Shown here one piece after another: positions 20,610 through 32,640 of a DNA stretch of 64,000 bases. Below the pieces are notes generated by a model that ran no database searches, was not told the origin of the DNA, and saw only the letters and a program-made list of their open reading frames with translations. The DNA is from Sarcophilus harrisii (Eukaryota; Chordata; Mammalia; Dasyuromorphia; Dasyuridae): positions 77,613,051-77,677,050 of the forward strand of contig NC_045432.1 in the NCBI RefSeq assembly GCF_902635505.1, in the 5' to 3' direction. The stretch's first letter is position 1; each line of letters starts with the position of its first letter. A program made the position numbers and the translations under genes.

Positions 20610-21440
20610 AAAAAAAATTTTTTTCCAGAGTGTATTGTTTATCCAATTACATGTACAGAGTTTTCAGCATTCATTCGCCTAATATTTTGAGTTTTTAATT
20701 TTTTTCTCCCTCCTTTTTTTTTTAAATCCCCCTTTATTTCCTCCTCCCCAAGACGGTAAGCAGTCTCAGATAGGTTATATATGTATGATGTATGTGATAT
20801 GATGTATGTATAGGTTATCCATGTATGATGTCCAGGATATGATATGCTATATCGCGAAAGAAGAATCAGGCCAAAAGGGGAAAAAAAAAAAAAACCCAAG
20901 AGAGAAAAAGTAAACAAACAGAAAAGGTGAAAATTGTTGGCTTGGATCCATCCTCTCTGGATGGGGATGGCATTTTTCCATCCCAGGTCTATTGTAATTG
21001 GCTTGGGATCACGGAGTAGAGCTCAGTCTGTGGTGGTCCGTCATCATCCAGTTTTGCTGTTAACTGTGTACCATGTTCTCCTGTTTCTGCTCCCCGCTCA
21101 GCATCAGTTCTTGTCTTTCCAGGCCTTTCTAAAATCATCTTGTTCATCATTTTGGATAGAACAATAATATTCCGTTACCTGCATATGCCGTAGCTTATTT
21201 AGCCATTCCCCCAACTGAAGGGCATCCACTCACTTTCCCATTCCTTACCAGTGCACAAAAGGCTGCTGCCAACATTTTTGCACCTGTGGCTACTTTCCCC
21301 TCTTTCCCGATCCTACAGATCCAGTAGTGAGACTGCTGGATCAAAAGGTAGCCACAGTTGGCTAGCTTTTGGGGCCTAGTTCCTTATTGGTCTCCAGGAT
21401 GCCCGGATCAATTCACAAGTAGCCCTTGATTTGATTTGTA
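20610..21440 (-). mobile_element. L1 3' end, antisense
   Basis: Reading on the plus strand: CCAATTACATGTACAGAGTT, AGAATCAGGCCAAAAGGGG, ACAATAATATTCCGTTACCT, GGGCATCCACTCACTTTCCC, TGAGACTGCTGGATCAAAAG. This is the order seen in reverse-strand marsupial L1 3' ends. 5'-truncated. Confidence 0.8.
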
Positions 21441-21561
21441 TTTTTGATATGGAAGATTAACCTATTCCCAAGCTCTATAATTTACAAACTACTGAGCAGC
21501 ATCAGTGGCTTGTTCTGCCTTGTTTAAATACTTTCTGTGTCCTTTTTGATTCCTTGTGAGT

Positions 21562-21755
21562 AGGGGTGGCTGGGTAGCAGCACTGCAGGGGACTTTCAAT
21601 GCAGGAGTCAAGATTCATTTTCATATTTAGGTCCAGTTTGGGGCTCTTACTAGCTGTGTGACCCTGCGCAAGTCACTGAGTTTACCTCAGTTTTCTCATC
21701 TGTAAAATAATCTGGAGAAGGGAATGGCAAACCATTCCAGTATCTCTGCCCATTA
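21562..21755 (+). repeat. tRNA-headed SINE with RTE-type tail
   Basis: Degraded tRNA head, then TAGCTGTGTGACCCTGCGCA, TTTTCTCATCTGTAAAATAA and GGAATGGCAAACCATTCCAG, as in the marsupial SINEs that end like RTE/BovB. The far end is missing. Confidence 0.6.
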
Positions 21756-22620
21756 ATTTATTTTATGCAAAATTTTCATTATTATATAATGAGAGGATAG
21801 CCAATAACTTTGAAAGACAAAACAAAGTCAATGGCCACAGTTATTTGCTGCCTTGCTTTTGTGGGGAAATTTCCTAATCTTCATCTGGATCCCTACTGAG
21901 AAAAGCAGAATGATGCTGTTTTTTAGTACTTGATGGGAGAGGAATTATAATAAAAATGGTCAGTATGAAATCCTTTAATGATGAGTAACAGAATCAAAGA
22001 TATAAAATACATCCATGGGTTGGTTGGTTGGTTTTGGTTTTTTGATATAATCATATTAGGATTGGTTACATTTATTTTCAAATTGCAACCACTATTCTAA
22101 AAGGAGAAATCCTATTGTCTTATTTTCTGAGATAGAGATAATAGAGAGAGCAATTTTTTCTCCAGGAAATTTATGTCAACCATTAGAAGGGAAATCTCTT
22201 CCGACATGTTAATTTTTCAAAGTCCAAAGTGCACCTACTTTCCAAATAAACGATAGTTTCTTCATTTCTATCATCTGGCTATTTCCTCAAGTCCCAGAAG
22301 TCATTAAATATCAACCGAGCTATAATAGAATATTTGATGTTTTACTCCTGTCCAACTCATGCCTTCCTGATGTCAGGCTCAGGGCTCTATGCACTAGTGC
22401 GCCACCTGGCTGACTTGCAATAGAATATAGAAATGCAAACTTCCCATATAGCAGAGAAAAAGGAGGTGCAGTTAGGCCAGAGGGAGGACATCCAAGATGT
22501 TCCCATTCCCATAATTCATAATAACCCTTTCAATACGATGGGAATTAGACACCGACGCTCAGGGCTACATACAGTGTACTAGGCCATCCTGAGTGAGGCC
22601 TGCTAACTCCCAGATACAGA
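21756..22620. other. Unassigned AT-rich intergenic stretch
   Basis: Contains a short GGTT repeat at about 22018-22040 and a SINE-like fragment near 22365-22410 (GGGCTCTATGCACTAGTGCG). No gene, RNA or complete repeat is recognised. Confidence 0.45.
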
Positions 22621-22624
22621 AGCC

Positions 22625-23150
22625 TCCAGACTGATACCAAGGCAAATCCAATAGACCGGTGATGGAAAGTGCCATCCACATCCAGAGAGAGAACTATGGA
22701 GACTGCAAATCAAAGCATAATATTTTCACCTTTTGTTGTTGTTGTTGTTGTTCATGCTTGTTCTCCCCCCCCCCCTTTTTAATTTTTTTTCTTTTCTTTT
22801 CTTGTTTTTTTTTTTTTTTGTTTTTGTTTTTTTGTTTTTTTGCTGAGACAATTGGGGTTAAGTGACCAGGGTTAAGTGTTTGAGACTAGATTTGAACTCA
22901 GGCCCTCCTCCTGAGTTCAGGGCACCACCTGGCTGCCTTTTTTTCCCTTTTGAACTGATCTTACTCGCACTGCATGCCAAATATGGAAATGTTTTTAGAA
23001 AAATTGCACATGGTTAACCTGTATCAGATCGTTTGCTGGCTTGGGGAGGGGCACGAGCGAGGAGAAGGAGAAAACTTTGTAACAAGGTTTTGCAAAGATG
23101 AATGTTGAAAACTGTCTTTGCATGTATTTGGAAAAAAAATACTGTGGAAA
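22625..23150 (+). mobile_element. L1 3' end, sense, split by a SINE
   Basis: CATCCACATCCAGAGAGAGA, AACTATGGAGACTGCAAATC, (GTT)n, then after the SINE TTTTGAACTGATCTTACTCG, GGAAATGTTTTTAGAAAAAT and TGAATGTTGAAAACTGTCTT. Truncated at its 5' end. Confidence 0.8.
22805..22937 (-). repeat. WSINE1-like SINE, antisense, internally deleted
   Basis: Poly-T then CTGAGACAATTGGGGTTAAG to GGCACCACCTGGCTGCC, nested in the L1 tail above. Shorter than a full copy. Confidence 0.75.
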
Positions 23151-23329
23151 TTTCAGAAATTCAAAAGGAGCACCCAGAGGCTCTTTCATTTTGTAACATT
23201 CTCCTAATGATTCACACCATTTCCTTGGACAGAAAATTGTTGATATAAGGACAGAAATTGGTAATACCGAATGTATTGTTACCTGCCGTTCCTTGAATGA
23301 TCCTAGCAATGTCAGAACATCAGTAGGAT

Positions 23330-23770
23330 TCTCAGTGAGACAGTGTTGTTGAGGTTGAGCTAAATCTGGCCTTAAGTCCCATTCTGAGATCTTGCCTTAT
23401 GGGGGAAGCTGGCTCAAGCTGGATCTAGGCCTCTGATGTCCTTGCCCCCCCTTCACCGGGATTCACGTGATGAAGGGCAAAACAGCCGGAATGAAGTGGT
23501 TGTCCTTGCTCGGACTACTGAGCGGGGCTGGGATCTCATGACCGGGCCTTCCTGCCTCATGTTATCCCCCCTCCCACCTCCTCTTAAAACTAGAAAAACT
23601 TTTCCATGGCTTTTCTTTGGTTGGGAAATCCACTGGACATCCATCCCCTAGGGTGGCAGTTTTGCTATCCTGTTATCTGAATTAAAGACACTTTATTCCT
23701 CACCCCAGGGCTTTGATTTATTTCAGGACTTGACAACTTAGATATCAAAAATATTCTCATTCTCTCTGTT
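23330..23770 (+). repeat. Possible solo LTR
   Basis: A stretch with LTR-like order: GAGATCTTGCCTTATGGGGG, CCGGGCCTTCCTGCCTCATG, then TGAATTAAAGACACTTTATTCC-like sequence followed by a T-rich end. No partner copy is in the window, so the call rests on composition and memory of similar LTRs. It could be unique sequence. Confidence 0.3.
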
Positions 23771-23919
23771 CACAAGATCTTAGAGTTCACATCTATTCAC
23801 TGGTTCTTGTTTTCAGAGTCATCCCGAGTCCATAATTAATCAGGTGATAAACAGTCGCCAGCTCTTTATAAGTTATCAGTAACGAACAAAGAACTAGTGT
23901 CTTCCCAGAGTTCTTTTTT

Positions 23920-24240
23920 AACAATTTCTTAATGTGCAACAATACTCGTTCTATTGTCTTCCATCCCTGGGCTTCTTCTGGGAAATTAATGAAACCTTGG
24001 GAATGATTATATTGTAATCTATTTCCCCCCCCCCTCCTTTTCTACTTATGATTTGTGTGTAAAATCTCTATCTTTCCTCAACAGGAAGAGGTCTCCTGCC
24101 CAGGAGAACTTACACTTTGCAAACTATTCCTCACTCTGAAAGTGATTAATTAAACCGCTACTTGATCTCTAAAACCTGTCTGTAGGCCTGCTTTGTGCAG
24201 CTCCAGCTGGTCCCAGTTTAGAGACCAAGTAAATACGGTA
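23920..24240 (+). repeat. 5' LTR (3' portion) of the provirus
   Basis: Shares AAATCTCTA(T/C)CTTTCCT, ACAGGAAGAGGTCTCC, TTCCTCACTCTG, AGGCCTGCTTTGTGCAG and GTTTAGAGACCA with the 3' LTR. Its outer part cannot be matched to the 3' copy with confidence. Confidence 0.75.
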
Positions 24241-26960
24241 TGTATCGGTGGCAGCAGTTTTAAGGGGTGGACATAGAAGTGAAGCCTTGAACTCTAGTAG
24301 GTGAGGGAAGGGACGAGGTGCCGCTGGACCTTTCCCCCCGAGTTCCAACACTTCGCATCTGGCAAATTCAGCGTTCCAATTCTCTGCTCTACCTACCATC
24401 AGGCTCGGCCTTTGATCAAGCCCGCCTTTTCCTGTGAGGAACATCCCAGGTACCCTTTTATTGATCCAGATTGCTTGGGGAAGGCCTGTTTTGTTTTGGC
24501 ACGTGGATAGGCTATCGCATGTGTCTTTTCTCTTTGATGGCCTATCCTGCTATGGACTGTGAGTTCTCCTTTCTCTTATAAAGGCGAGTCCAATTGGCTA
24601 AGAAGGAGAGTAATGGGTCGGTGGAATAGGTTAGGTTCACAAGACACAGTAGTTAATGACTCTGGTAATCTGGTGTTTGACAAACCCAAAGGCTCTAGCT
24701 TCTGGAATTAGAACCTGACAGAAACTGCTGGGAAAATTGGAAAATGGCATGGCAAAAACTAGGCATTGATCAACATTTCACAGACTATACCGAGATAAGG
24801 TTGACATGGGTTCGTGAGTTAGACATAAAGGGTGATACTATAAGCAGATTGGTAGAGCAGGCCTGTGGAGAAGGCAGGACTTGATGGCTAAAGAAGAGCT
24901 AGAGAACATGATGAAATGTAAAATGGCTACTTGATTACAATAAATTTTTAAAAAGTTTTTGCCCAAATAAAACCAATGTGGCCAGAAATTGGGAAACCGT
25001 TTTTTACAGCCAGTATTTCTGATAAAGATTTAATTTTTAAAATATATAGAGAACCCAGTCAAATGTAATAATACAAGTCATTCCCCAGTTGATAGCTGGT
25101 CAAAGGATATGAATGATTTTCAGATGAAGACATTAAAGCCATTTCTAGTCAGATGAAAAACAAATGCTCTGATTCATTATCGAGTTGAGCAAATGCAAAT
25201 TAAAACCACTCTGAGGTAACTGCTTTCCCCTTCTCAGATTGGCTAAGGTAGCAGGAAAAAATACTGATACATGTTGGAGGGAATGTGGGAAAGCCGGGAC
25301 ATGAATGCGCCGTCGGTGGAAACTATCTTTACGTGTACTTGGAAAAATAAAATACTGTTGAGAGAAAAAATAAATGCATGTGGAGCTGAGGACTTTGGGT
25401 TTTATTTTCTGCAGGAGGTAAATTTTGTTTGTGTAAGAATTACTCACGTGGTCGGTAACAGTTTAATTGTGCCCTTGGTTAGAGTTTTGAAATATTTACT
25501 CTTGTAATTTAAGTGGATTGCGAGCACAGTAGGGAGGATTATGTGTATCTATGTATTTGTACTGTCCTATCCCTTTCCAGGGTACTTGTGTCGGTGTCTT
25601 ATGTGATCTTGTTCGTTAGAGGCTGTGATTATCTTTGAATCTGAATTACCTCCAAGAGGTGACAGAGATGTGGTAAAGGCAAAAGGGAAGGTCGAGGCAT
25701 TGACTCTCCCCCAGAACCAACATGTGCCTTTCGAACGCATGAGACAGACTTCTGACTGTCCCCCATATACCAGGATTGGGTAGATTTGACTAATGATGAT
25801 CTCAAAGTCTGCTGGCTCATTGGGGGCAGCTTGGAGAGGATTAAATTAGAGCATCTGAGACAAAAACTGATGAATAAGGAACCTCGGCCTCTTGAATGGG
25901 ACAGCTATAATAAATTATATTCAGAGGCAAAGGAAAGGGAATATAGGTCTAAATTAGAATCAATGAAAGGAAAGATTAAATCATTTTAAAATCTCCTTAA
26001 CCTCCCCAAACTACCTAAACTATATCCATTCACCAGATCTCAAGATGTTCCCTTTCAAGATGTGAAATTCCCAAATTTGCCCGGGGAAGACCTCGATGTC
26101 AGGACCTCTAGTCGGAAGGTCTGGCAGCGTGGAGAACTCCAGGCTAGTGCCAAAGAGTATCCCCAGCCCCACTGAGGCTCCCATAGGCTTTGCTGAGCAG
26201 TTCCAACTCACCCTGTCTCCATCCAGACTTAGGGATCTGGATCTGGATCAACTCATGGTTGCCTTGGACAGGAAAGGGGAGATGACAAATTGGTGTCAAA
26301 AAGCTGGTTTAGAAGATCTAGAGGTGGAGCTTAAGATAGATGGGTTCCTCTCCTACTTTGTTTATAATCTTCACCCACCCATACCTAAAACAAATTAAGC
26401 TGCTTATGATTGGCAACACTTCTATACTGGATTTCTCCTTGAGACCGCAGCATGAATGGCGGTTACCCTGGCAGAGGAGGATGAAAACAAGAAAAAGGAA
26501 CTTAGGGAAGCCCCAAAGAAATGATTCCTTGCAACTCCTTGGTAGCTGTGGCAGCCCATATCTTATAGCCCCACCCCCATGCCATCCAAATCAATCAGGC
26601 CGGGGGTTTGATTTACTTGTGGGGAACCCAGCCACTGAGGAAAGGATGCCAAAGGGGAGCTGGAGGAGATGCTGAGAGAAAAAAGAGAAAGTACTCCAGA
26701 AAACATTGAGGGCCCCTCCCTATAATTCCAATCCCTCAGCATGGCCTGGCTCCAAGGAGGCTGGCAGGAGGGCTGGCACAGGGAGGGGGATATCCAGGCC
26801 ATGCCCATTGTCCCCAGGACTCCTCCTGGGGATGGTTTCTTGCTCATCCAGGGGCAAGAGGCCTTTGCTCTACTGGACACCCGTTTTAAACCCCTGTGCC
26901 TTCCCTACTCCCCTCCCCTGGGGTCAAGGTTATATCTCAGTTGGGGGATTGTTAAATAAG
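24241..26960 (+). pseudogene. Leader, gag-like and protease-like part of the provirus (fossil)
   Basis: Lies between the 5' LTR and the RT-like part. The 25780-26400 stretch has the charged, helix-rich character of a gag region; 26820-26960 resembles a retroviral protease by position and by an LLDT segment. An L1 fragment is inserted at about 24940-25375. Assignment is by position more than by similarity. Confidence 0.45.
24940..25375 (+). mobile_element. L1 fragment inserted in the provirus, sense
   Basis: CCAGTATTTCTGATAAAGAT, CATTCCCCAGTTGATAGCTG, GAGCAAATGCAAATTAAAAC, ATGTTGGAGGGAATGTGGGA, then a jump to the very end ACTTGGAAAAATAAAATACT. An L1 3' region with an internal deletion. Confidence 0.75.
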
Positions 26961-27124
26961 ACCATTGTGGCCCATATCTCTCCCTTTTTATCAGAGGGAT
27001 GGGTGCCTTTCACCCCTTTGCCCTGGTTCCTGAGGCTCCTAGACACTCACTAGGATGTGATGCTCCATAAATTACAGGCCACTGTTTCATTTGACCATTT
27101 CCTTGTGTCATTAATCCCCAACAC

Positions 27125-28020
27125 CCTCCACTTCTTTTTTTTTTAAATCTCTTTATTGGATAATAGCTTTTTATTTTCAAAATACATGCAAAGATAGTTT
27201 CCAGCATCCACCCTTGCAAAACTTTGTTCCACTTTTTCTTTCTCCCTGCCTTCCCCCACTCCTCCCCTAGACAGCAAGTAATCCAATACAGGTCAAACGT
27301 GCAGTTCTTTTATCTGTATTTGCACAATTATCACGCTGCCCAAGAAAAATCAGATCAAAAAGGGAAAAAATGAGAAGGGGAAAAAAGCAAGCAAACAACA
27401 ACAAAGGTGAAAGGGATGAAAGGTTGGAATCCATACCCAGTTCCCACAATCCTCCCTCTGGATACAGATGGCTCTCTCCATCGCAAGTCTATGCGAACTG
27501 GTCTGAATCACCTTGCTGGTGAAAAGAGCCACTTGCATCAGAGTTAATGGTCACACCCTTTTCTTGGTGCTGTGTACCAGGTTCTCTTGTTCTACTCCAT
27601 TTCTCATCAATTCATGGAAGTCTCTCCGGGAGGGCCACAGAGTCCCTGACACAAATGTCTTGGGAGGGGAGAACAAAGGAGATCCTCACCATACTGGAGG
27701 AGGACAGAGTCCTCAAAACCTAAGGAGGACGAGTCATATTTTAATATCTGTGAAAACTAGGATGGTGACTCAGTGACTTCCTGAGGTGGGGCCGTCGGGG
27801 TATTGTCATCCCTCTCGGATAAAAGCAAATTGGCTTTTGGGGGCAACTGGGATTGAAAAGAAGGCCCTATAGAGGTCATCCTGCTGATTGTTTCTTACTG
27901 CACAATAATATTCCATAACACTCATACAGCATAACTTATTCAGCCATTCCCCAACTGAGGGGGCGTCCATTCAGTTTCCAGTTTCTCGCCACTACAAAAC
28001 ACCTTCTGCTTCTGAAAGTG
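27125..28020 (-). mobile_element. L1 3' end inserted in the provirus, antisense, interrupted
   Basis: L1 3' end from AATAGCTTTTTATTTTCAAA through CATGGAAGTCTCTCCGGG at about 27630, and resumed at about 27870 (GTCATCCTGCTGATTG) to about 28000 (CAGTTTCCAGTTTCTCGCCA). The gap is filled by an inverted piece of the provirus. Confidence 0.78.
27632..27866 (-). repeat. Inverted-repeat arm 1 (inverted provirus piece inside the L1)
   Basis: Reverse complement of 28431-28673 at roughly 94-95% identity over the clean part. It includes AAAACCTAAGGAGGACGAGT and GTCATCCCTCTCGGATAAAA. It sits exactly in the gap of the L1 copy, so it arrived after the L1. Confidence 0.85.
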
Positions 28021-28039
28021 CCCCCCTTTCCCTTCACCC

Positions 28040-29000
28040 CTTCTGACCAGGGGACTCTTAAGCAAGTTCCACAAGCAAGTTCTTGTGGGCTTCAGAGGTT
28101 CCTGACCAGGGTCAGTTATCAGTGCCCTCCTATGGTCATGCAGCTGGTCTCATCTTAACCCCTGCCTTGCATATGCAATACCCACTCAGCACTGAGGCCA
28201 TGGAGGGAGTTGGGCTCCTTCTCAGTGCCTACCTCTCTAAGGGTTCCATTATTCTCTGTCCTTCCCACAAGAACACACCCATTTTCCCATCTGCAAGGCT
28301 AGTGGGTCAGGGTTGGCAACTTGTGCACGATCCCCAAGCAGCTAATGCCCTTGTAATACCCAGAACACCTGTCCTCCCAGAGCCCCACACTCTGCTTCAC
28401 CTTGCACCACTGGGGCCATTCTGGGTAATGCTTTCTTTTCAATCCCAGTTGCCCCCGAAAGCCAATGTGCTTTTATCCGAGAGGGATGACAGTCCCCCGA
28501 TGGCCCCACCTCAGGAAGTCACTGAGTCACCATCCTAGTTTTCACAGATATTAAAATGTGACTCATCCTCCTTAGGTTTTGAGGACTCTGTCCTCTTCCA
28601 GTATGGTGAGGACCTCCTTGGCTCCCCCCGCCCCTCCCCCGCAGTGACATTTCTGTCAGGGACTCTGTGAACCTCCTTAGTGGTTTAGCACCAAGAGGCC
28701 AATTGTAGTTAGGGCCGAACCCCTGTTTGCCTTCCCCTCTGTGAAGTTCCCTGGACATTACCTCTGTGCCTCCAGCCTTTGCCTAGATTGGAACCGTCCT
28801 AGAGCCATGACTCAGTTTCCCCTATCTGTCACCAAATGTCAGCTCCGCGCCCTCCTGCGTCTGGCAGGTTACTGACCTCTCGGGATCCCTGACTTCTCAG
28901 CTATTGCCCTTCCCCTTTATGGACTCCTAAAGGATCCGGAACCTGACTTCTTAGCTTTTTTCCTGGAGCTCAGAAGTCTGATTCTTTGAAGTCTGCCCTC
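28040..29000 (+). pseudogene. Reverse-transcriptase-like part of pol (fossil)
   Basis: A QYPLS...EA motif followed by a segment like the gammaretroviral NTP and VPNPY/LL blocks, then the RT connection-like stretch around 28850-28980. Order and spacing fit gammaretroviral pol. Broken. Confidence 0.65.
28431..28673 (+). repeat. Inverted-repeat arm 2 (native provirus position)
   Basis: Pairs with 27632-27866, with about 560 bp between the arms. This arm is in the pol-like part in the normal orientation, so it is the likely source of the inverted copy. Confidence 0.85.
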
Positions 29001-30180
29001 CAACACCCCCCAACTTGAGACCTCCCCAGCTATTCCCTCCCATTGAATTTATTCCCGTCTGAGGGAGAGCTGTTGGTGCACCCCTAGAAATGTGGGGACA
29101 ACTTTTGCCTCATGGGATAATTATACTTAAAACTTTGGGCAACAGGGATGGCTTGCTTCCTCCCGGGGAGGACCTGAAGGAAACCCTCTTGGGGGGAGCA
29201 GACTTGGACTGGGATGCCTCCGAAAGGAGGAAGGAGATTTGTTGCTAAATAGGGCAACCCCATTACCACGGAAGTGGCTGAGGCTTCAGCCCCTGGGACC
29301 CATGGGGCACAACAAGTGGAACTGGAGGCAGTAGCCAGGCCTTGGGAATGAGGAAAAGGAAAACGGCATTAATGTCTCCGATGACAGCAGCTATGCTTTT
29401 AGGCTTTGGGATACTGGGGAAACTTGGGGGTTTCCTCGCCTCCCGAGGGCAGATTAGACCGTTTGCTGTTTCCCCAGACATGAGCAGTAATTAAAACTCC
29501 AGGGCCCAGCCCAGAAAACCACTTTCATTCACTTGGAAAAGACTGGCTGAGCAAGCAGTTAAAATCACAGCTTTAACTTTTCCAATTACCCAGGGCCCAG
29601 GTCCCCCGCCAGGAGTCCCTCTGAACTTTCCCTTTGCCCCCTGGGTACAGCCTTAGCTTATCTCTCTGACCCCAAAGGCCTAATGAAAGAATAGCCACAG
29701 CCCAGAAGAGAAAGCTGATCCCAAAGCAAGCCAAGCTTGGGTTAGCTCCCTAAGAAGTCATCCCTTGGCATGATGGGATGGCTTCATTCATTCAGCCACT
29801 GGTGACCTGGAAAGTTGGTGGAAGTAGCTCAAAAAGTACTTTTCATCAGGCTGCTGTCACCGCCTCTGAGAAGTGTCCTTCTTGCCCCAAGCAAAATGTA
29901 TCCAAGCCTCTGCAGCCAGCTCGTGGGCAGTTTCCTTTCCTAGATGTAGCCTTTGAAGCCTGGCAGATTGACTTTATTCCATTTCCACCCACCCGTGGTT
30001 ACAAATATGTTTTGGTTGTGGTCTGTATGTTTTCCCAGTGGGTGGAAGTGTTCCCCTGCTGTACAGCCACAGCTTTTGGGGTGGCAAAAATCCTTCTAGA
30101 AAAAAATCAGGAGGGGCTCCTAAAGAAATACACAGTAGCAGAGGTACCCATTTCACAGGAGCTTAATTAGCTAGGCCAGT
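29000..30180 (+). pseudogene. RNase H to integrase part of pol (fossil)
   Basis: The 29870-30100 stretch has a CxxC zinc-binding pair, then WQIDF, GYKYVLVVV and WVEVFP, which are typical of the gammaretroviral integrase core. The preceding kilobase is in the RNase H position. Broken. Confidence 0.72.
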
Positions 30181-30339
30181 CCCTCAGCACCTCCTTTGTG
30201 TCAATTACCTCAGCATCAGGCATGGTTGAGTTTGGATAATCACTTTGTTACTATTTTAATTTTATTTTAATATTAATTTTAATATCAAAACCTTCCTTGC
30301 AAAATCCTCCTGGCCCGAAGCCCTTCTTCCTTTAGCCCT

Positions 30340-31314
30340 CCTAGGCCTTAGAGTGAAACCATTTGGTTCTCATAAGCTCAGTCCCTAAGAGATTGTCACA
30401 GGATGCTCAGTGCTACTGTACCCATGGCTGGGAAACATAGCAGTTAGTGGCTGCCTCCCACAATGGTGTATTGGGTTAGCTCCGAGCCTGACCAACTTGT
30501 CTCCCAATCCCATTCTTTAGGAATCGCACCTGAGCTTTAGCTCCTAATCCAACTGGGTGACTCAGTGTACCGGAGATGCTCTCTCTCTGCAAATATATCT
30601 TGCTGGGTTTTCAGCTTCCTTGAAACCACTATTTGACCCAGAAAACTGTCCCCACCCAAACTGAAAGTGGGCTGCAAGTTGCAGTTACTCTCTTTAAGCT
30701 AAACCTTTTCTCTCCTTGTCCCTGTCCTCTCAGCCCCAATCTCAGGGTTCATCAAGATGGCGGTTTTCTTCTTTCCATTTTTACATTGTATTTATCTCAA
30801 ACTTGTATGGTTTAGGACGTTTATTCTAGTCTTAATTCCCTTCCTTTGGCCAACAGGTGTGGCTGCCCTGCTCCCACTGAACCATCCGCTCAGGAGCCCC
30901 ATACAACACTTCTCTGGGATGCTCAGATTAAGTAATTGGGTGTGGGGTTCATGGGAGGTCCCAACGCCTTGAAGCTCTAACCATTGTCACCCCCATGAGA
31001 AGCCTGGATTGTGACCCCTGTGGGAGCGTTCTGTTTTACTGGCCTCCAAAACCTCCCGATCTTCTCTGGCCTCAGAAGTCGCCCACCTGATGAGAAGGGA
31101 GCAGCCGGTGTCCCTTACCATTCTCTCTCTCCTCATTTGCAGAACGTTAGCACAAGAGGCCCTCAAAGTAAATCTACTGGGGTGGCTAGGTGGTGCAGTG
31201 GATAGAGCACTGGCCCTAGAATCAAGACAACCCGAATTCAGATTCGCCTCAGACGCTTCCCACAACACTTCCTAACTGTGACCCTACAAGTTATTTGATC
31301 CCATTTGCCTTGCC

Positions 31315-31358
<44 letters not shown>

Positions 31359-32640
31359 CCACCACCACCAAGTAAATTTACCAAAAAGCCATAACAGGTT
31401 TTAATACCAGGTTTTAGGGTCCCTTGCTTATCAGACCCTTATCCACAGGTTCCATTTCACTTAGGAGTGAGTCTCTGCATCCAGAGCCTAAGTGGCAACA
31501 TGGGCCCTCCCCTTGGATCATTAAATCCCCCGCAATGTAATTCCACCTTTGAATTCTAGCTGGGTTGCTTGCCTAAATGCCTCATTTGAGTCCCCTGGCC
31601 AGCTCCCACAGCCACGGGGCGTCTCCCAACAGTGCAGGAGCCCCCCGTAACCCGTGGAGTGTAGCAACCTGTCCTAACGAATCAGACATCAGACCTCTGA
31701 CTTTTTGTACAATAAATGCAACTCTAAAGGCATCTTTTCCATTTCTGGGTTAGTGTGGGAAGCCCGGGAAGGCTCCATGACATTGCCAGAGCTAACCAGC
31801 CCTGCGTGGCAGCTGGAATCTCCCCTCTAGCACCCTTACCTTTGCTGTCGAATTGCCTCCTCTCACAGTTCTCTTCTTCTTAGGGAGCTCTCCACATCCC
31901 TTTCTGGAAAAGTCTCTGTGCTTTTGTCTACACTATGGCCAAATTGTCCCTATTTCCAGGGAAGCTCCGCTGAAGCTCCTTTCTAGTTAAAGTCCCTCCA
32001 TCAGCAACAGAGGCTCGCTTTATTGCCCTCTGCGGCCCTGTTGCCCTCTGTTGGATTCCTGACCGGTACCACTGCCACTTTGGGCGTGCCGTACCCCATC
32101 TGCCAGGGGCCAGGATTGTACAGGGAAGCTTGTCACCAGCCTCCAAATGCAGATCGATTCACTTGCCCTCAACGTATTGCAAAACCGTAGGGTGCTGGCT
32201 GCCCTAACGGCGGGGGGTGGGGGGAGGTAGGGGGGAAATAACCAGGGCACTGTCATTGAGGGGGAATGTTGTTTCTATGTCAACCAGTCCTCTCAAATAC
32301 AAGAAGACCTTAGTGCTCTAAACAAGAAAGCTGAAGATTTATGGAACAGGGATCAGAACATCTCTGAAGCATGTCTTCCCCTCACGTTTCTTTAATCTAC
32401 TCTCCTGGTTGCCTGGAAACTTTGGCAGCATAGTCCCTTCTGTCCTTCCTGGTCTGTTGTTTGTCTTCTTTATTTGCCTTGCCATCTGCCTTACCATTCA
32501 CTTTGTAACTCACTTATTTGTACGTAACATCCAAATCATGTCTCAAATGAATGTCCCTCATCGATCTTCGGGGTCGTCTCGACCTTTGGTCAGAAGGAAG
32601 GCACGTGAAAATTATTTTGATTTTTGTAATTATTGATGTG
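30340..32640 (+). pseudogene. env-like part of the provirus (fossil)
   Basis: By position this is env. Near its end are an ECCFYVNQSSQIQ segment of the CX6CC class, a hydrophobic membrane-spanning stretch at about 32440-32520 and a short basic tail. These features fit a gammaretrovirus-type transmembrane subunit. A SINE lies within. Broken. Confidence 0.7.
31178..31369 (+). repeat. WSINE1-like SINE with (AAC)n tail inside env
   Basis: GGTGGTGCAGTGGATAGAGC head, a degraded tail and (AAC)n/(ACC)n at about 31313-31369. Flanked by AAGTAAATCTAC (31166-31177) and AAGTAAATTTAC (31370-31381), a near-perfect 12-bp target-site duplication. Confidence 0.85.
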
